DNA of 64,000 nucleotides from Arabidopsis thaliana (Eukaryota > Streptophyta > Magnoliopsida > Brassicales > Brassicaceae): the NCBI RefSeq assembly GCF_000001735.4, contig NC_003070.9, positions 26,769,971-26,833,970 of the forward strand. Direction: 5' to 3'. Positions 35,681-45,559 of this stretch are shown one piece after another (positions within the stretch are counted from its first letter, which is position 1; every line of letters begins with the position of its first letter). The position numbers were made by a program, and so were the translations under genes. The notes under the pieces are model-generated. The model saw only the letters and a program-made list of their open reading frames with translations, was not told the origin of the DNA and did not search any database.

Positions 35681-37213
35681 TCAGCCAACAAGTTGGGTTT
35701 TCCTCAGCCTATCCATCTTTACAACCAAATCCGTGACTTTATCTTTCCGGCCTTCATCGAGAAGTGTTTGTTTAAGACGGCTAAACATATGTCCCGGTGG
35801 CCTAATACCCACATCCAACATCTCATTGAAATACTCACAAGCCTCGTCTAATTTGTTCTCATGGCACAGAGCTGTGATCAAACTTGAGAACATGTGCATT
35901 CCTGGAAGAACACCTTTCCCTTTCATCTCGTCCCAAATCTTGATCGCCATATCCAATCTCTCTTTGTTACAAAACATCCTCACCATGATCTCGTAAGTAC
36001 TCACCGTCGGTTCACAACTCATCGTCTGATAAACTTCATACGCTTCTTTCGAGCGCTGCATTCTAATCAAATGATGAAGAATTATATCATAAGTTCTAGC
36101 ATTTGGCCCAACCCCTTTTAATCTCATCTCATCAACGGTTTTGTATGCGTCTTCCATTCGCTGTGACCAGCAATAAGCACCTACTAGCGCATTGTAAGTA
36201 GGTGCTTCAAGAGGAAACCCGGAACTCTTTGATCTCTCAAAGAACTCAAGAGCATCATTCAACTTCTTCTCAGAGCCAAGTCCATTAATCAAACTACAGA
36301 AAATGTGAGGACTTGGCTTACAATTCCTCTGTTCCATCTCATTGAAGAATCTAATAGCTTCTTCATACTTCTTCGCCTTGCAATGCGCATTGATAATAAT
36401 ACCGTAAGCGACAACATCCGGTTCAAAACCTTCGTCTTTCATCTCTCTGTTAACCTCATCAACTCTCAAAAGATTCAACTCCTGACCCCAACCTTCAAGT
36501 AGAATAGTATAAGACTTAATATCAGGCTCAAACCTTTTCTTTTTCATTTTATCGAACACCTTCTGTGCATCCCCAACATTTCTAGATTTGCTCAAAGTAT
36601 CAAGCATACGATTAAAATCACTTGATTCCATCTTAAACCCAAACTCTTCCATCTTATGAAACGCACCTATAGCTTCTTTAACTTTCCTAGCTCTAGCGTA
36701 ACGTCTAGAGATAAGAGCAAATGTCTCTTTGCTCAAAAGCTTTTTTGCTTTCATGTCGTCTACTAAACTCCAAATGAGTTTGAATTGTTTGATCTTACCT
36801 AATGATTCGATCAATGCGTTGTAGTTTGAAGTAGTGTGCTTGAAACCCTTTTGATTCTCTGCCCATTTGAATACAGACAAAGCTAAAACACCAGCGTTGC
36901 TTAGCTTCTTCAGTACTTCTTCGATTAAGGCTGGTGAAAGTTTAACAGAAGCTTCGTTCAGCAAAGTTTCAACCTTTGAATCCGTGAATTTGGTGAGAAT
37001 CTTGCAGATTCTCTCTGCGTCTTGTGAAGCATCATTAGCAGAAACTTGGGTTTCAACAGAAGAAGCGTGAAATGATCCGTAAAGTGTAAAGTTTGAAGCT
37101 TTATGAATCCATGGAATCGATTCGAGACTCGGTGACGAAGACGAAGAGATTCGAGAGTACACACGTCGAGAGAGATTCACTCCGGTGACTCTGAAGAATC
37201 GAGAGAAGACCAT
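35681..37213 (-). CDS. P-class pentatricopeptide repeat protein, probably mitochondrial, 510 aa
   Basis: A single intronless minus-strand ORF from ATG 37213. The N-terminus (MVFSRFFRVTGVNLSRRVYS) is Arg/Ser-rich with no acidic residues, typical of a mitochondrial presequence. From about residue 120 onward, roughly ten tandem 35-residue PPR motifs follow (TTSNYNALIESLGKIKQF, DIKSYTILLEGWGQELNLLR, DVVAYGIIINAHCKAKKYEE, APTYNALVGAYCWSQRMEDA). No E, DYW or other C-terminal editing domain is present, so this is a pure P-type protein, expected to bind and stabilise or process an organellar RNA. By position it should be AT1G71060. The specific RNA target is unknown to me. Confidence 0.93.
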   Translation of the reverse strand: MVFSRFFRVTGVNLSRRVYSRISSSSSPSLESIPWIHKASNFTLYGSFHASSVETQVSANDASQDAERICKILTKFTDSKVETLLNEASVKLSPALIEEVLKKLSNAGVLALSVFKWAENQKGFKHTTSNYNALIESLGKIKQFKLIWSLVDDMKAKKLLSKETFALISRRYARARKVKEAIGAFHKMEEFGFKMESSDFNRMLDTLSKSRNVGDAQKVFDKMKKKRFEPDIKSYTILLEGWGQELNLLRVDEVNREMKDEGFEPDVVAYGIIINAHCKAKKYEEAIRFFNEMEQRNCKPSPHIFCSLINGLGSEKKLNDALEFFERSKSSGFPLEAPTYNALVGAYCWSQRMEDAYKTVDEMRLKGVGPNARTYDIILHHLIRMQRSKEAYEVYQTMSCEPTVSTYEIMVRMFCNKERLDMAIKIWDEMKGKGVLPGMHMFSSLITALCHENKLDEACEYFNEMLDVGIRPPGHMFSRLKQTLLDEGRKDKVTDLVVKMDRLRKTQLVG

Positions 37214-37469
37214 TGGAGGAGAAAGTTTAGATCTTTAACTTTCAATTAACTAAGATACAACAGAGGAACAAAGGTTTATCAAATTTGCGAACAAAAGTTC
37301 TCTAATGGCTTTAACAAAGGAATTACAAAATCTGGGAAAGAGAATAAAAATATCTCCTTTCTCTTCTCTTTCTCCTTCTCCTCGTATAAATACAGCAGCC
37401 ACTGTGTTGTTGCCCAAAGAATTTAACCTTACAGAGACTGAAAACAATGTAGTCTCGTGTGTCGTATAA

Positions 37470-39182
37470 TCACTTGCATTGATTCGATTGTGAATTCAAA
37501 TCATCAAGAAAATTCGTTATTGTTTCGTCTAGCTTCTTAGCTTGAGGTCCAGCTTTGACAATGTTTACTTCATCCCACTCCGAGCAAGGATCTGTCCACC
37601 AGCTACTGTGGCTCGAGCACCAAGCGCCAGGAGTGACTCTGTAACGTCCACGTTTCAGGATCTCTCTATCGACCATGTCGAGTACTGGATCATCTTTCTT
37701 GAATTGTCTAGCGAAAGCTGCTCCGCTTTGAGCCATTTGGTCGAAATCCGATATAGTAAGGAAATGTGGTTCCATTTTTGGTGGACTGTCCCATATCATG
37801 TATCGTAAGTCCCCGTTGACTGTCGTGTTACTGAACTCCGGTGCGTTGCATATCACCGTGTGGAAGTAGCATTCTTCAGAGAGAATGACATTGTTAAAAT
37901 ACATGAGAAGGATTCTTGGTAAATTATCCCAACCGAAGATGCAGTATTCTAGGAAAGGTCTGCTTAGTACAATCCAAGGCGAGCCTGCAGTGATATCACA
38001 AACCAGCAACATGAGATTGTATACATATAATGAATGTAGCCAGAGAAAGTATTATTAGCTTCTGAATCTTTTGCCTGTAAAGACTTTGAATGCATCTGGT
38101 GTTGGTCGCTTTTCGGTAGCAGTGAAGAGCTGAGTTCTTCTAGCTAAGTAAAGTGCTGGATCAACAACAATAGGCTTGATTCTCTGAGATCTACATAAAG
38201 ATCCATTATCATCATAATCCCCACCAAATGTACAAGAAACAGTTCAAGAGACTGGCAAAAGTTGTTTACTTACTCTTTCCAAGCAAGGTCACTAGTGTGA
38301 TCAATAAAATTGAGACTTCTGTTCACCGAGGCAAACACATGAGATAGGTCTGAGAGAAATCATGAGCAAAGAAAATTCATTAGAATCCAGGTCATAAGAA
38401 GACAAACAAACAACCAGTGGAGTAATAAAGTTCTAAATCAGATTATTTGCCATAAAGAGATCAGTGAAAGTGATTACATTTCCACTTTATTTCCAGAAAA
38501 AGAGTATATATATTCTAGAGTATATCATAAACACTGCAATCTCAAGAAGCTAAGAGCAGAAACTAGAACATTAAAAAGCTCAAAGACAGGTCAAAAACAA
38601 AGATCTAGAGTGAAAATGAATCAAAATCACAAGCAAACTAAAAAGCTAGTTTCTTCTCTAGTTTAAGATTAAAATAGAAAGAAATCAAAATTAAAACATA
38701 CCATCTTGAGTTATGAGAGGATAATCCAAAGCACTAAGCTCAATAAACCAATTCCAAGTAGGATCAAGCTTAAGAAGAATAGAAACAGCGTGAAGAGTAG
38801 AAGCAATCTTAGAAGCACCATTCTCAGACAAACGATCAACTTTCCCTAAAACATCAACATTCCCAAAAGCATTCACAGCAGGAACAGATTTCAAATCAGA
38901 GAGAAGAGCTAGCCTCTCTGCATCAGTAGCTTCAGCACCCAGATGGATAAGATACCGATTCCTAGGATGATAAACCGCAAGCAATAACCGAGAGATCCGG
39001 TCATTATCTCCACGACCACCGGTTATGTAATAAGCAAAAGCAGGTGGGTAATGAGCACCGTGACGAATTGAAGAAGGGAATGGTTTAGAGGTGAAAGCAG
39101 AGATAGAATAAAGTAAGAGAAGGAACACTGAGAGGAATACTACAGAGAAGAGTGTGAAAAGCCATTTCTTTTCAGCTCCCAT
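37470..39182 (-). CDS. GT14 family glycosyltransferase (GlcAT14-like, core-2/I-branching type), 395 aa
   Basis: Four minus-strand exons: 38702-39182, 38274-38349, 38075-38190, 37470-37984. Introns 1 and 2 are GT-AG; intron 3 (37985-38074) has a GC donor (ACAG|GCAAAAG) and a CTGCAG acceptor, and its unspliced frame hits TAA within 20 nt. The protein is a type II membrane enzyme: a short cytosolic tail, one TM helix at about residues 7-30, a stem, then a GT14 domain (YYITGGRGDNDRISRLLLAV, WNWFIELSALDYPLITQD, SPWIVLSRPFLEYCI, EECYFHTVICNAP). Arabidopsis relatives GlcAT14A-C add beta-glucuronic acid to arabinogalactan-protein glycans in the Golgi. By position AT1G71070. Substrate is by family analogy only. 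Confidence 0.9.
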
Positions 39183-40016
39183 TGTTCTTCACTTCTTCTT
39201 CCTTTCTTTGATTTGTTAGAATCTGGCTCCGATTGAGCATATATACGGATTCACAGATTGAAATCTGTGGTTTTAGAGCTCATATATGGATCTTTGAAAA
39301 AATGGAGGAAGATGAGATCTCGGTGAGAGTGAGATCGAACATAGATTGGGATCAGAGCCTGACGAGATCTCAAGAAGAAGCCAATGGAGGTAAGAGAGAA
39401 AAAGAAAGAGAGTGAGTATAAAGGTTGGGGTTTGAGAGACGTAACCAAAAGATTTAGACTTTGGAGGCTCTGCAGAAGAAGAAGACAACGAGATTCTTAG
39501 GTTCAAAACTTCGATCTCCGACTCGGTCGGTTGTAGAAAAAAAGAAAAAACTTTGGCAAACTTTTAATAACTCCATTGTTAACAGTAATAGCTAACTTTC
39601 TTCCACCACTTCCAATTTCAGGCGCGTGTTATACACGCTCTTGTAGAAAAAGACAAAGAAACCTGCGTGTTCTGTTCTTCACGCGCTTATTACAGAGAGT
39701 GAAAATAAAAGTGAAGGGTGGTGTGGTCGGGTGGTTAACCAGTCGAGGAGAGAGATTTACTTTACTAATTGAATTAATTAAAGAGTAATACAAGATTACT
39801 AACTAATAAGGACAGCTTTATAACACGAGATTCTGGATTTTAAAAAATGGAAAATTGCTACTCCTGGAATAGTAACTGGATCTTTATATCATTTGTATTT
39901 ACTACTTTCGTAGTAAAACATAAATTTTTACCCTTTTGGATTCTTCAACCAAATTATTCAGACAAAGTGTCTCAAATATGGAAATATTGTTTGACAAAGT
40001 TGTTGGGAGCTGGTTG
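39183..40016. other. Promoter and leader of the GT14 gene, 3' side of the EAF gene
   Basis: About 830 bp. The part near 39183-39520 is purine-rich on the plus strand (CT-rich on the transcribed sense), typical of a leader. No additional gene is seen. Confidence 0.5.
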
Positions 40017-41675
40017 TTATACGGAGTTGACTTCATCTTCATCGTCACTTCCTCCACTTCCACGGCTACTGCTTCCACTACTGCTTTGGCCGCCGCTGCC
40101 ACTTCCGCTGCTTACGCTTTTGCTACGACCATCACTGTCACTTCCGCTGCTACTTCCACTGCTACTGCTTGAGCTTGAGGTTTGACTCTTTTGCACCTCT
40201 GCGTTCACTTGTGCTCTAAGTGCTTCTGCTGCGTTAAGACCTTTTTCTCCTTCACCGCCGCTATCGTCATCTACATCTGCAATCTCTTCTTCCGTCATGC
40301 TAAGCTGTTTATTTAAGCTTTCTACATATTCTCCACCATCAGCGTTCTCTTTCTCTGCATTGTCGTTCTCTGGTGTAAATGAGCCAAATATTTCAACCAG
40401 ATCGATCTCTTGATGCTCATCTCCATCATCGTTCTTGTCCTCGACTGGTGAGGTTGCAGGCACGTTTCCAGTGTTGGCAGGTTCAGCTGCAACCACTTTT
40501 TATGTTAGATTTTAAAACTGTTAAAATAGTTTTAAAACAAAGACCAGAAATACCATATACATGCTTAGAACAGTAGAACGGATATGTACACTTGAATCAA
40601 CAGTTTGATATTCCTGCCTAGTCTCATTTGACTACACCAATACAGAACCGAGTACTCATAACGGCATTAAGAAATGACGGAATAATCCGACTACTAAAAA
40701 GTAGTAGTCGAATTGGGGAACAGAGCTGTAGTTTTAATTGGAAATCAGACGTCTATGTACTAGCAACCAAAATCAACCAACTATATCTTAAGCCAAAGAG
40801 ACTAACAAATAATGAAAACTATGATACGTTTGCCTATGATCCAAGAATCAAAATCCACTTCTCAAAACAAAAATAGCAATAAGATGGGATTTAAAATGCA
40901 TAATCATATGAATAAATCACTTCAATAACTGCTAACCTGAGTTCTCTGGCTTCCCAATTTCGATTCTTTCCACCTCAACCTGCATACATTACAGAAAATG
41001 TAAACTTAAACCAGTAGCAGCAACATTTTATACCATCAAGCATTCAATAAATACAAAACCTGAACACATCAAATTGGATAAGGAAAAAGTAAAAGGCATT
41101 TGGAAACTCACAGGCACATCAGGAAGCAAACTTCTATTGACTTGTGGAGATTTAGCAGCACGACCAACAGGAGATAACCGATGCTCCACAGGCACCGCAG
41201 ATTGAGAAGCCGCAGCAGATTCACCAGGTGTCCTAACATGTCGCAGCTGCGTAACAGCCCGATGCAACCTCTCTAAACGAAACTTCTCCCCATCGAAAAA
41301 CAACACCGCATCGCTTTCTTTGTAATCCTCACTACTACCTTCAAATGTCACCTTGGGTTTACCTGGTTGGTTATTCTGAAACTCAACTGAAACTCTGTTA
41401 TCCTTCTTCTTGTGCATTGATCCTGACCTGTTCTTATCGATTGAAGCCGGCTTAAATTCATCTGCAAGTACACAATTATCAAACATCTTATTCTATGTAT
41501 TCCAATTTAGGTCGAATTAACCCAAAATTAAGAATGGTAACATAATCAGAAACTCACATCGCAAAGTGCAGAATTTATGGGAGGAGTCATCTTTGGCAGA
41601 GGAACCAAGGACAAGATCATACCATTGATCTGTCTTCGGGGCAGTACTAGGCTCATCTCTGGAGTGATTCGACAT
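40017..41675 (-). CDS. EAF-family (ELL-associated factor) transcription elongation protein, 326 aa
   Basis: Four minus-strand exons: 41558-41675, 41112-41461, 40937-40979, 40017-40486, phases 1, 0 and 1 in agreement. The N-terminal ~110 residues match the EAF domain (WYDLVLGSS, FCTLRYEFKPASIDK, GSMHKKKDNRVSVEFQN, VTFEGSSEDYKESDAVLFFD, FRLERLHRAVTQLRHVR). In animals and fission yeast EAF partners ELL to stimulate RNA polymerase II elongation. The C-terminal half is acidic and ends in a long Ser/Gly/Asp low-complexity tract (about 254-326), again like animal EAFs with a transactivating Ser-rich tail. It is nuclear by inference. By position AT1G71080. The start at 41675 is the first ATG in frame with the EAF domain. 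Confidence 0.88.
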
Positions 41676-42580
41676 CTTCGAAGCTCGATCAACGATTGCT
41701 CAAGGTGAATCCATCGATCAAGGAGACGAAGATCAAATCCACGAGACTTTGCGAAACTTGAGATATCTCCGATTCTCAAATTGCGGAGGACCCAGAACTG
41801 ACGCAGCTCACGTAGGGTTTTTCTTTTAGGGCAGAGAAGACGAATCCGAGATCAGAATTTTGGATCCGGTACCCGCCGATTCATGCTTTTTAATCTTCTT
41901 AACCAATTACGTACAGACACGAGTTAGTATGTCTGGTTTTGGGTTCCACGTGGATCTGTTTGGTTTGCGGCAGCTATTTTATTCCCACGTGCGATTACTG
42001 ATCAAATCTCAAGCCAAGCGTTCCCTTTTGTCGTCTTGTTCTGATTTAATATTAAACCGGAAATGACCGATCATTCAGCCGCTAGTGTTTGGTTTGTATA
42101 TTTTGACGCATTAATGGGCTTATAATTGGGCTTCTTTTTTAGACTCGTGTTGTCGCTAGCCCAATGGATAATCTTTGACAGTATCGTTCAACCACAGATT
42201 ATCTTCTTCGCACGATGTGATAAATACAAAATTTTCAAATCAAGAAGAAACTTCAAGATACAAAATTATTGCAATCAGTAGATTTGGCGTGGATGATGCA
42301 TCTGTCATCGCAATCTTGTCTTCTTCTTCATTGACAAGTTCCATGTGTATTGTGTAGCTCCAGGTGTTGTTCTCTAATCGGCTTTATCTCTATCCAACCA
42401 TCTTCACGACTGTGGTCTAATTGATTTGTTAGTGTTCTTCTATTTCCTGGTTCAGATTCTTCACTGCTGTGTATAGTTCTTCTCATTCAATTACTTGGGT
42501 TGTGGTTTAAATCACCAATTTGGTCATCTTCTTGTGTTTTTTTCTATCGTTGACTTCGAGCTTTACATAGTGAGATCGAG
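41676..42580. promoter_or_regulatory. Divergent promoter region of the EAF gene and PILS2
   Basis: 905 bp between two divergent starts. Three TGGGCT/AGCCCA (site II type) elements lie within 50 bp, at 42115-42120, 42127-42132 and 42158-42163. CCACGTGG-like ACGT cores occur near 41946 and 41985. The last 200 bp is T-rich and likely the PILS2 leader. Confidence 0.55.
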
Positions 42581-43954
42581 ATGTCAGGTTTCTCCAGTGG
42601 AAATGTTAATTCTAGGGTTGTGGATATACTCAGTGGTGTTGTGCCTTTGTTGAAGCTTATCTGTTTAACCGTGATTGGTCTACTTCTTGCTCATCCCAAG
42701 ACTCAATTAGTCCCAAGAGCCACGTTTAGGCTCTTAAGCAAGCTTGTGTTTGCTTTGTTCTTACCTTGTTTGATTTTCACTGAGCTTGGAGAAAGCATTA
42801 CTCTTGATAACATTGTTCAATGGTGGTTTATACCGGTCAACGTGTTACTCAGTGCGGTCGTTGGGTCCTTGATAGGATACTTGGTAGTCCTCATATGCAG
42901 ACCACCTCCTGAGTTTAATAGATTCACCATTGTTATGACTGCTTTTGGAAATACTGGGAATCTTTTGTTAGCTATTGTTAGCTCGGTGTGTCACACGAAG
43001 ACGAACCCTTTTGGACCGAATTGTAACTCGAGAGGGGTTTCGTATGTATCGTTTGCGCAATGGGTTGCTGTGATTCTTGTTTATACTGTTGTGTATCATA
43101 TGATGGAGCCGCCTTTGGAGTACTATGAGGTCGTTGAGGAAGAAGGGGTTGAGATAGAGGAGATCAATGTGGAGAATCATGATGCTAGTAGGCCTCTTCT
43201 AGTGGAAGCTGAGTGGCCAGGGATTGAGGACAAAGAGACAGAACATTGCAAGACACCTTTTATTGCTAGAGTCTTCAACAGCATATCTAGTTTCTCTCAG
43301 ACTTCTTTTCCTGAAGTTGATCTCGGGGGAGAATATGGAGGAGAGAGTTCCAGCCCTAGGTCTATTCAATGCTTGGCTGAGCCTAGAGTAATGAGGAGAA
43401 TAAGAGTTGTGGCTGAACAGACTCCAGTCAAACACATACTTCAACCTCCAACAATCGCATCTCTATTAGCGATCATTATCGGATCAGTGCCTCAGCTGAA
43501 AAGTGTTGTCTTTGGGTATGATGCTCCGCTTTCTTTCATCACAGATAGTTTGAATATAATGGGAAGTGCAATGGTTCCCTCTGTGATGCTTGTACTTGGT
43601 GGTATGCTCTCTGAAGGACCAAATGAATCAACTCTTGGGTTACGTACTACGATTGGAATAAGTGTTGCAAGACTCTTGGTGCTTCCGTTAGTGGGAATAG
43701 GGATTGTGATGTCAGCTGATAAACTTGGTCTCATTTCCTCAGCAGATCCAATGTTCAAGTTTGTGCTTCTTTTGCAGTATTCGACTCCGAGTGCCATTTT
43801 ACTTGGAGCCATCGCGAGTCTAAGAGGTTACGCTGTTAGAGAAGCCTCGGCACTTCTATTCTGGCAACACATCTTTGCACTGTTGTCTCTTACGTTCTAC
43901 ATTGTCATCTTCTTCAAACTCACCGTTGAGACTACTGTCCAAGGTATGCAATAA
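42581..43954 (+). CDS. PILS2: PILS2, PIN-LIKES auxin carrier of the ER, 457 aa
   Basis: Intronless ORF from ATG 42581. It has two blocks of about five membrane helices each: residues ~15-180 (LLKLICLTVIGLLLAHP, LLSKLVFALFLPCLIFTELG, FIPVNVLLSAVVGSLIGYLV, FTIVMTAFGNTGNLLLAIVS, WVAVILVYTVVYHMM) and ~290-450. A hydrophilic acidic loop of about 110 residues separates them. This is the auxin efflux carrier (AEC) fold with the PILS-specific N-terminal pattern; the AFGNTGNLLLAI motif is diagnostic. PILS proteins sit in the ER membrane and lower nuclear auxin signalling by sequestering IAA. PILS2 acts redundantly with PILS5 in hypocotyl and root-hair growth. By position AT1G71090. Confidence 0.95.
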   Translation: MSGFSSGNVNSRVVDILSGVVPLLKLICLTVIGLLLAHPKTQLVPRATFRLLSKLVFALFLPCLIFTELGESITLDNIVQWWFIPVNVLLSAVVGSLIGYLVVLICRPPPEFNRFTIVMTAFGNTGNLLLAIVSSVCHTKTNPFGPNCNSRGVSYVSFAQWVAVILVYTVVYHMMEPPLEYYEVVEEEGVEIEEINVENHDASRPLLVEAEWPGIEDKETEHCKTPFIARVFNSISSFSQTSFPEVDLGGEYGGESSSPRSIQCLAEPRVMRRIRVVAEQTPVKHILQPPTIASLLAIIIGSVPQLKSVVFGYDAPLSFITDSLNIMGSAMVPSVMLVLGGMLSEGPNESTLGLRTTIGISVARLLVLPLVGIGIVMSADKLGLISSADPMFKFVLLLQYSTPSAILLGAIASLRGYAVREASALLFWQHIFALLSLTFYIVIFFKLTVETTVQGMQ

Positions 43955-44755
43955 ATCTAAAGTTAAATGTCAACTTTGTTTGTAAAGAATGTGATGTTAT
44001 CAAATACATTGAACTTCAATGGTGTGTGTTGGTGAGTGTTGGTGGAGTATTACCAATTCAAAGTTTAAGAAGTTTTGTACCAAAAGTGGCATGAACCGTG
44101 CACTTGCTTGATCTTATTTCGTGGCCTAAATCATCTTTTAAATAGAGCATCATCGTATTCACATGGTTTTAGATGAGATATGTATACACGTAACGTAACA
44201 GTGACCTTTGTTATAGAATTTTAAACAAAAGAAATCAAAGATATGGACCGTCATAATATCCAATGGTGGAGAAAGGCTGCTTTAGAGAGATGCGATTGGA
44301 ATATGCGTGGAACTTACAGAAAAACGTGTTAATTTCTTGGAATGTGAATCTTTTAATTATAGTTTCAGAGAAAAGATAAATCATTTTGGCTTCGTTGAAG
44401 AATCAAGATCCGATTTTATGGAAATGAGTGAATGGAAGTAAGTTTTTGCTAGATAGTAAAAATCATGCCTCTCTTCTCACCATTTAGTCATATCCAAGTG
44501 GCATGGCCTCTGATTATGTTGGGCTCCTGATTGGTAAAATATTTAATGTATTAAATTCATATTTCAATACTTAAAGATAATCTTTTCAAAATTCAGAAAT
44601 TTCCGTATCTATAAAATTTAGCCTAACCTTTTTAAAATGGTCTTTACTTCTCTAAAAAGAACCGTCAAATACGAATACGATTCTAAGTTTTTTAGTCTTT
44701 ATAGTCAGTCTCTCACAGATTTTGTGCATTCAAATCACAAAGCAAGTCGCGTACA
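43955..44755. other. Spacer and RSW10 promoter
   Basis: 800 bp between two plus-strand genes. A TATA box (TATAAAA, 44610-44616) lies about 140 bp upstream of the RSW10 ATG. Otherwise nothing is recognised. Confidence 0.5.
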
Positions 44756-45559
44756 ATGGGTTCTGCATTCGATCCCCTTGTCACGGCCACTGAGGATCTC
44801 GCCGCCGTCAACTCGGCGCCGCCACTCTCAAACCTCACGCAAGAAGAACTCAAGAAAATCGCCGCTTATAAAGCCGTCGAATTCGTCGAATCTGGAATGG
44901 TTATCGGTCTCGGCACTGGCTCCACCGCGAAACACGCCGTGGCTCGTATCAGCGAGCTTCTCCGAGAAGGAAAACTCAAGGATATAATCGGAATCCCTAC
45001 TTCAACCACAACGCATGAGCAAGCGGTGTCTCTAGGGATACCATTATCCGATCTAGATTCGCATCCGGTGGTGGATCTATCAATCGATGGCGCCGACGAA
45101 GTCGATCCGGCTCTTAATCTGGTGAAAGGACGCGGCGGATCGTTATTGAGAGAGAAGATGATTGAAGGAGCATCTAAGAAGTTCGTTGTGATTGTTGATG
45201 AATCGAAGCTTGTCAAGTATATCGGAGGAAGCGGACTCGCTGTTCCGGTGGAGGTTGTTCCGTTCTGCTGCGATTTCACAAGGGGGAAACTGGAAGAGCT
45301 ATTTAGAGATTCGGGATGTGTTGCGAAGCTGAGGATGAAAATCGGATCTAACGGCGAAGAGGCGGCGCCGGCTGTGACGGATAATAGGAATTATGTGGTG
45401 GATTTGTATTTGGAGAGAGATATTGGAGATTTAGAGGTGGCGAGTGAGGCGATATTGAGGTTTCCTGGAGTAGTGGAGCATGGGATGTTTCTGGGAATGG
45501 CGACTACGTTGATCGTCGCCGGCAAATTTGGTGTTACCGTCAAGGATAGGTTTGGATAA
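44756..45559 (+). CDS. RSW10: Ribose-5-phosphate isomerase A type, cytosolic (RSW10/RPI1), 267 aa
   Basis: Intronless ORF. It catalyses ribose-5-phosphate to ribulose-5-phosphate interconversion in the pentose phosphate pathway, feeding nucleotide and UDP-sugar synthesis. Hallmarks: the phosphate-binding loop GLGTGSTAKH (51-60), SIDGADEVD (109-117), KGRGGSLLREK (124-134), and DESKLVKYIG then LAVPVEVVPF. The catalytic Asp, Lys and Glu positions of RpiA are retained. No transit peptide is present (plain MGSAFDPL start), so it is cytosolic rather than the plastid isoform. The rsw10 radial-swelling cellulose mutant was traced to this gene; I recall a change at E115, which here falls within the GADEVD motif. 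The coding sequence is GC-richer than its surroundings, as expected for an exon. Confidence 0.96.
   Translation: MGSAFDPLVTATEDLAAVNSAPPLSNLTQEELKKIAAYKAVEFVESGMVIGLGTGSTAKHAVARISELLREGKLKDIIGIPTSTTTHEQAVSLGIPLSDLDSHPVVDLSIDGADEVDPALNLVKGRGGSLLREKMIEGASKKFVVIVDESKLVKYIGGSGLAVPVEVVPFCCDFTRGKLEELFRDSGCVAKLRMKIGSNGEEAAPAVTDNRNYVVDLYLERDIGDLEVASEAILRFPGVVEHGMFLGMATTLIVAGKFGVTVKDRFG

Noticed and set aside
39718-39760. GTGGTCGGGTGGTTAACCAG looked like a tRNA 5' half
   Set aside because: No T-arm GGTTCRA or closing acceptor stem within 90 nt.
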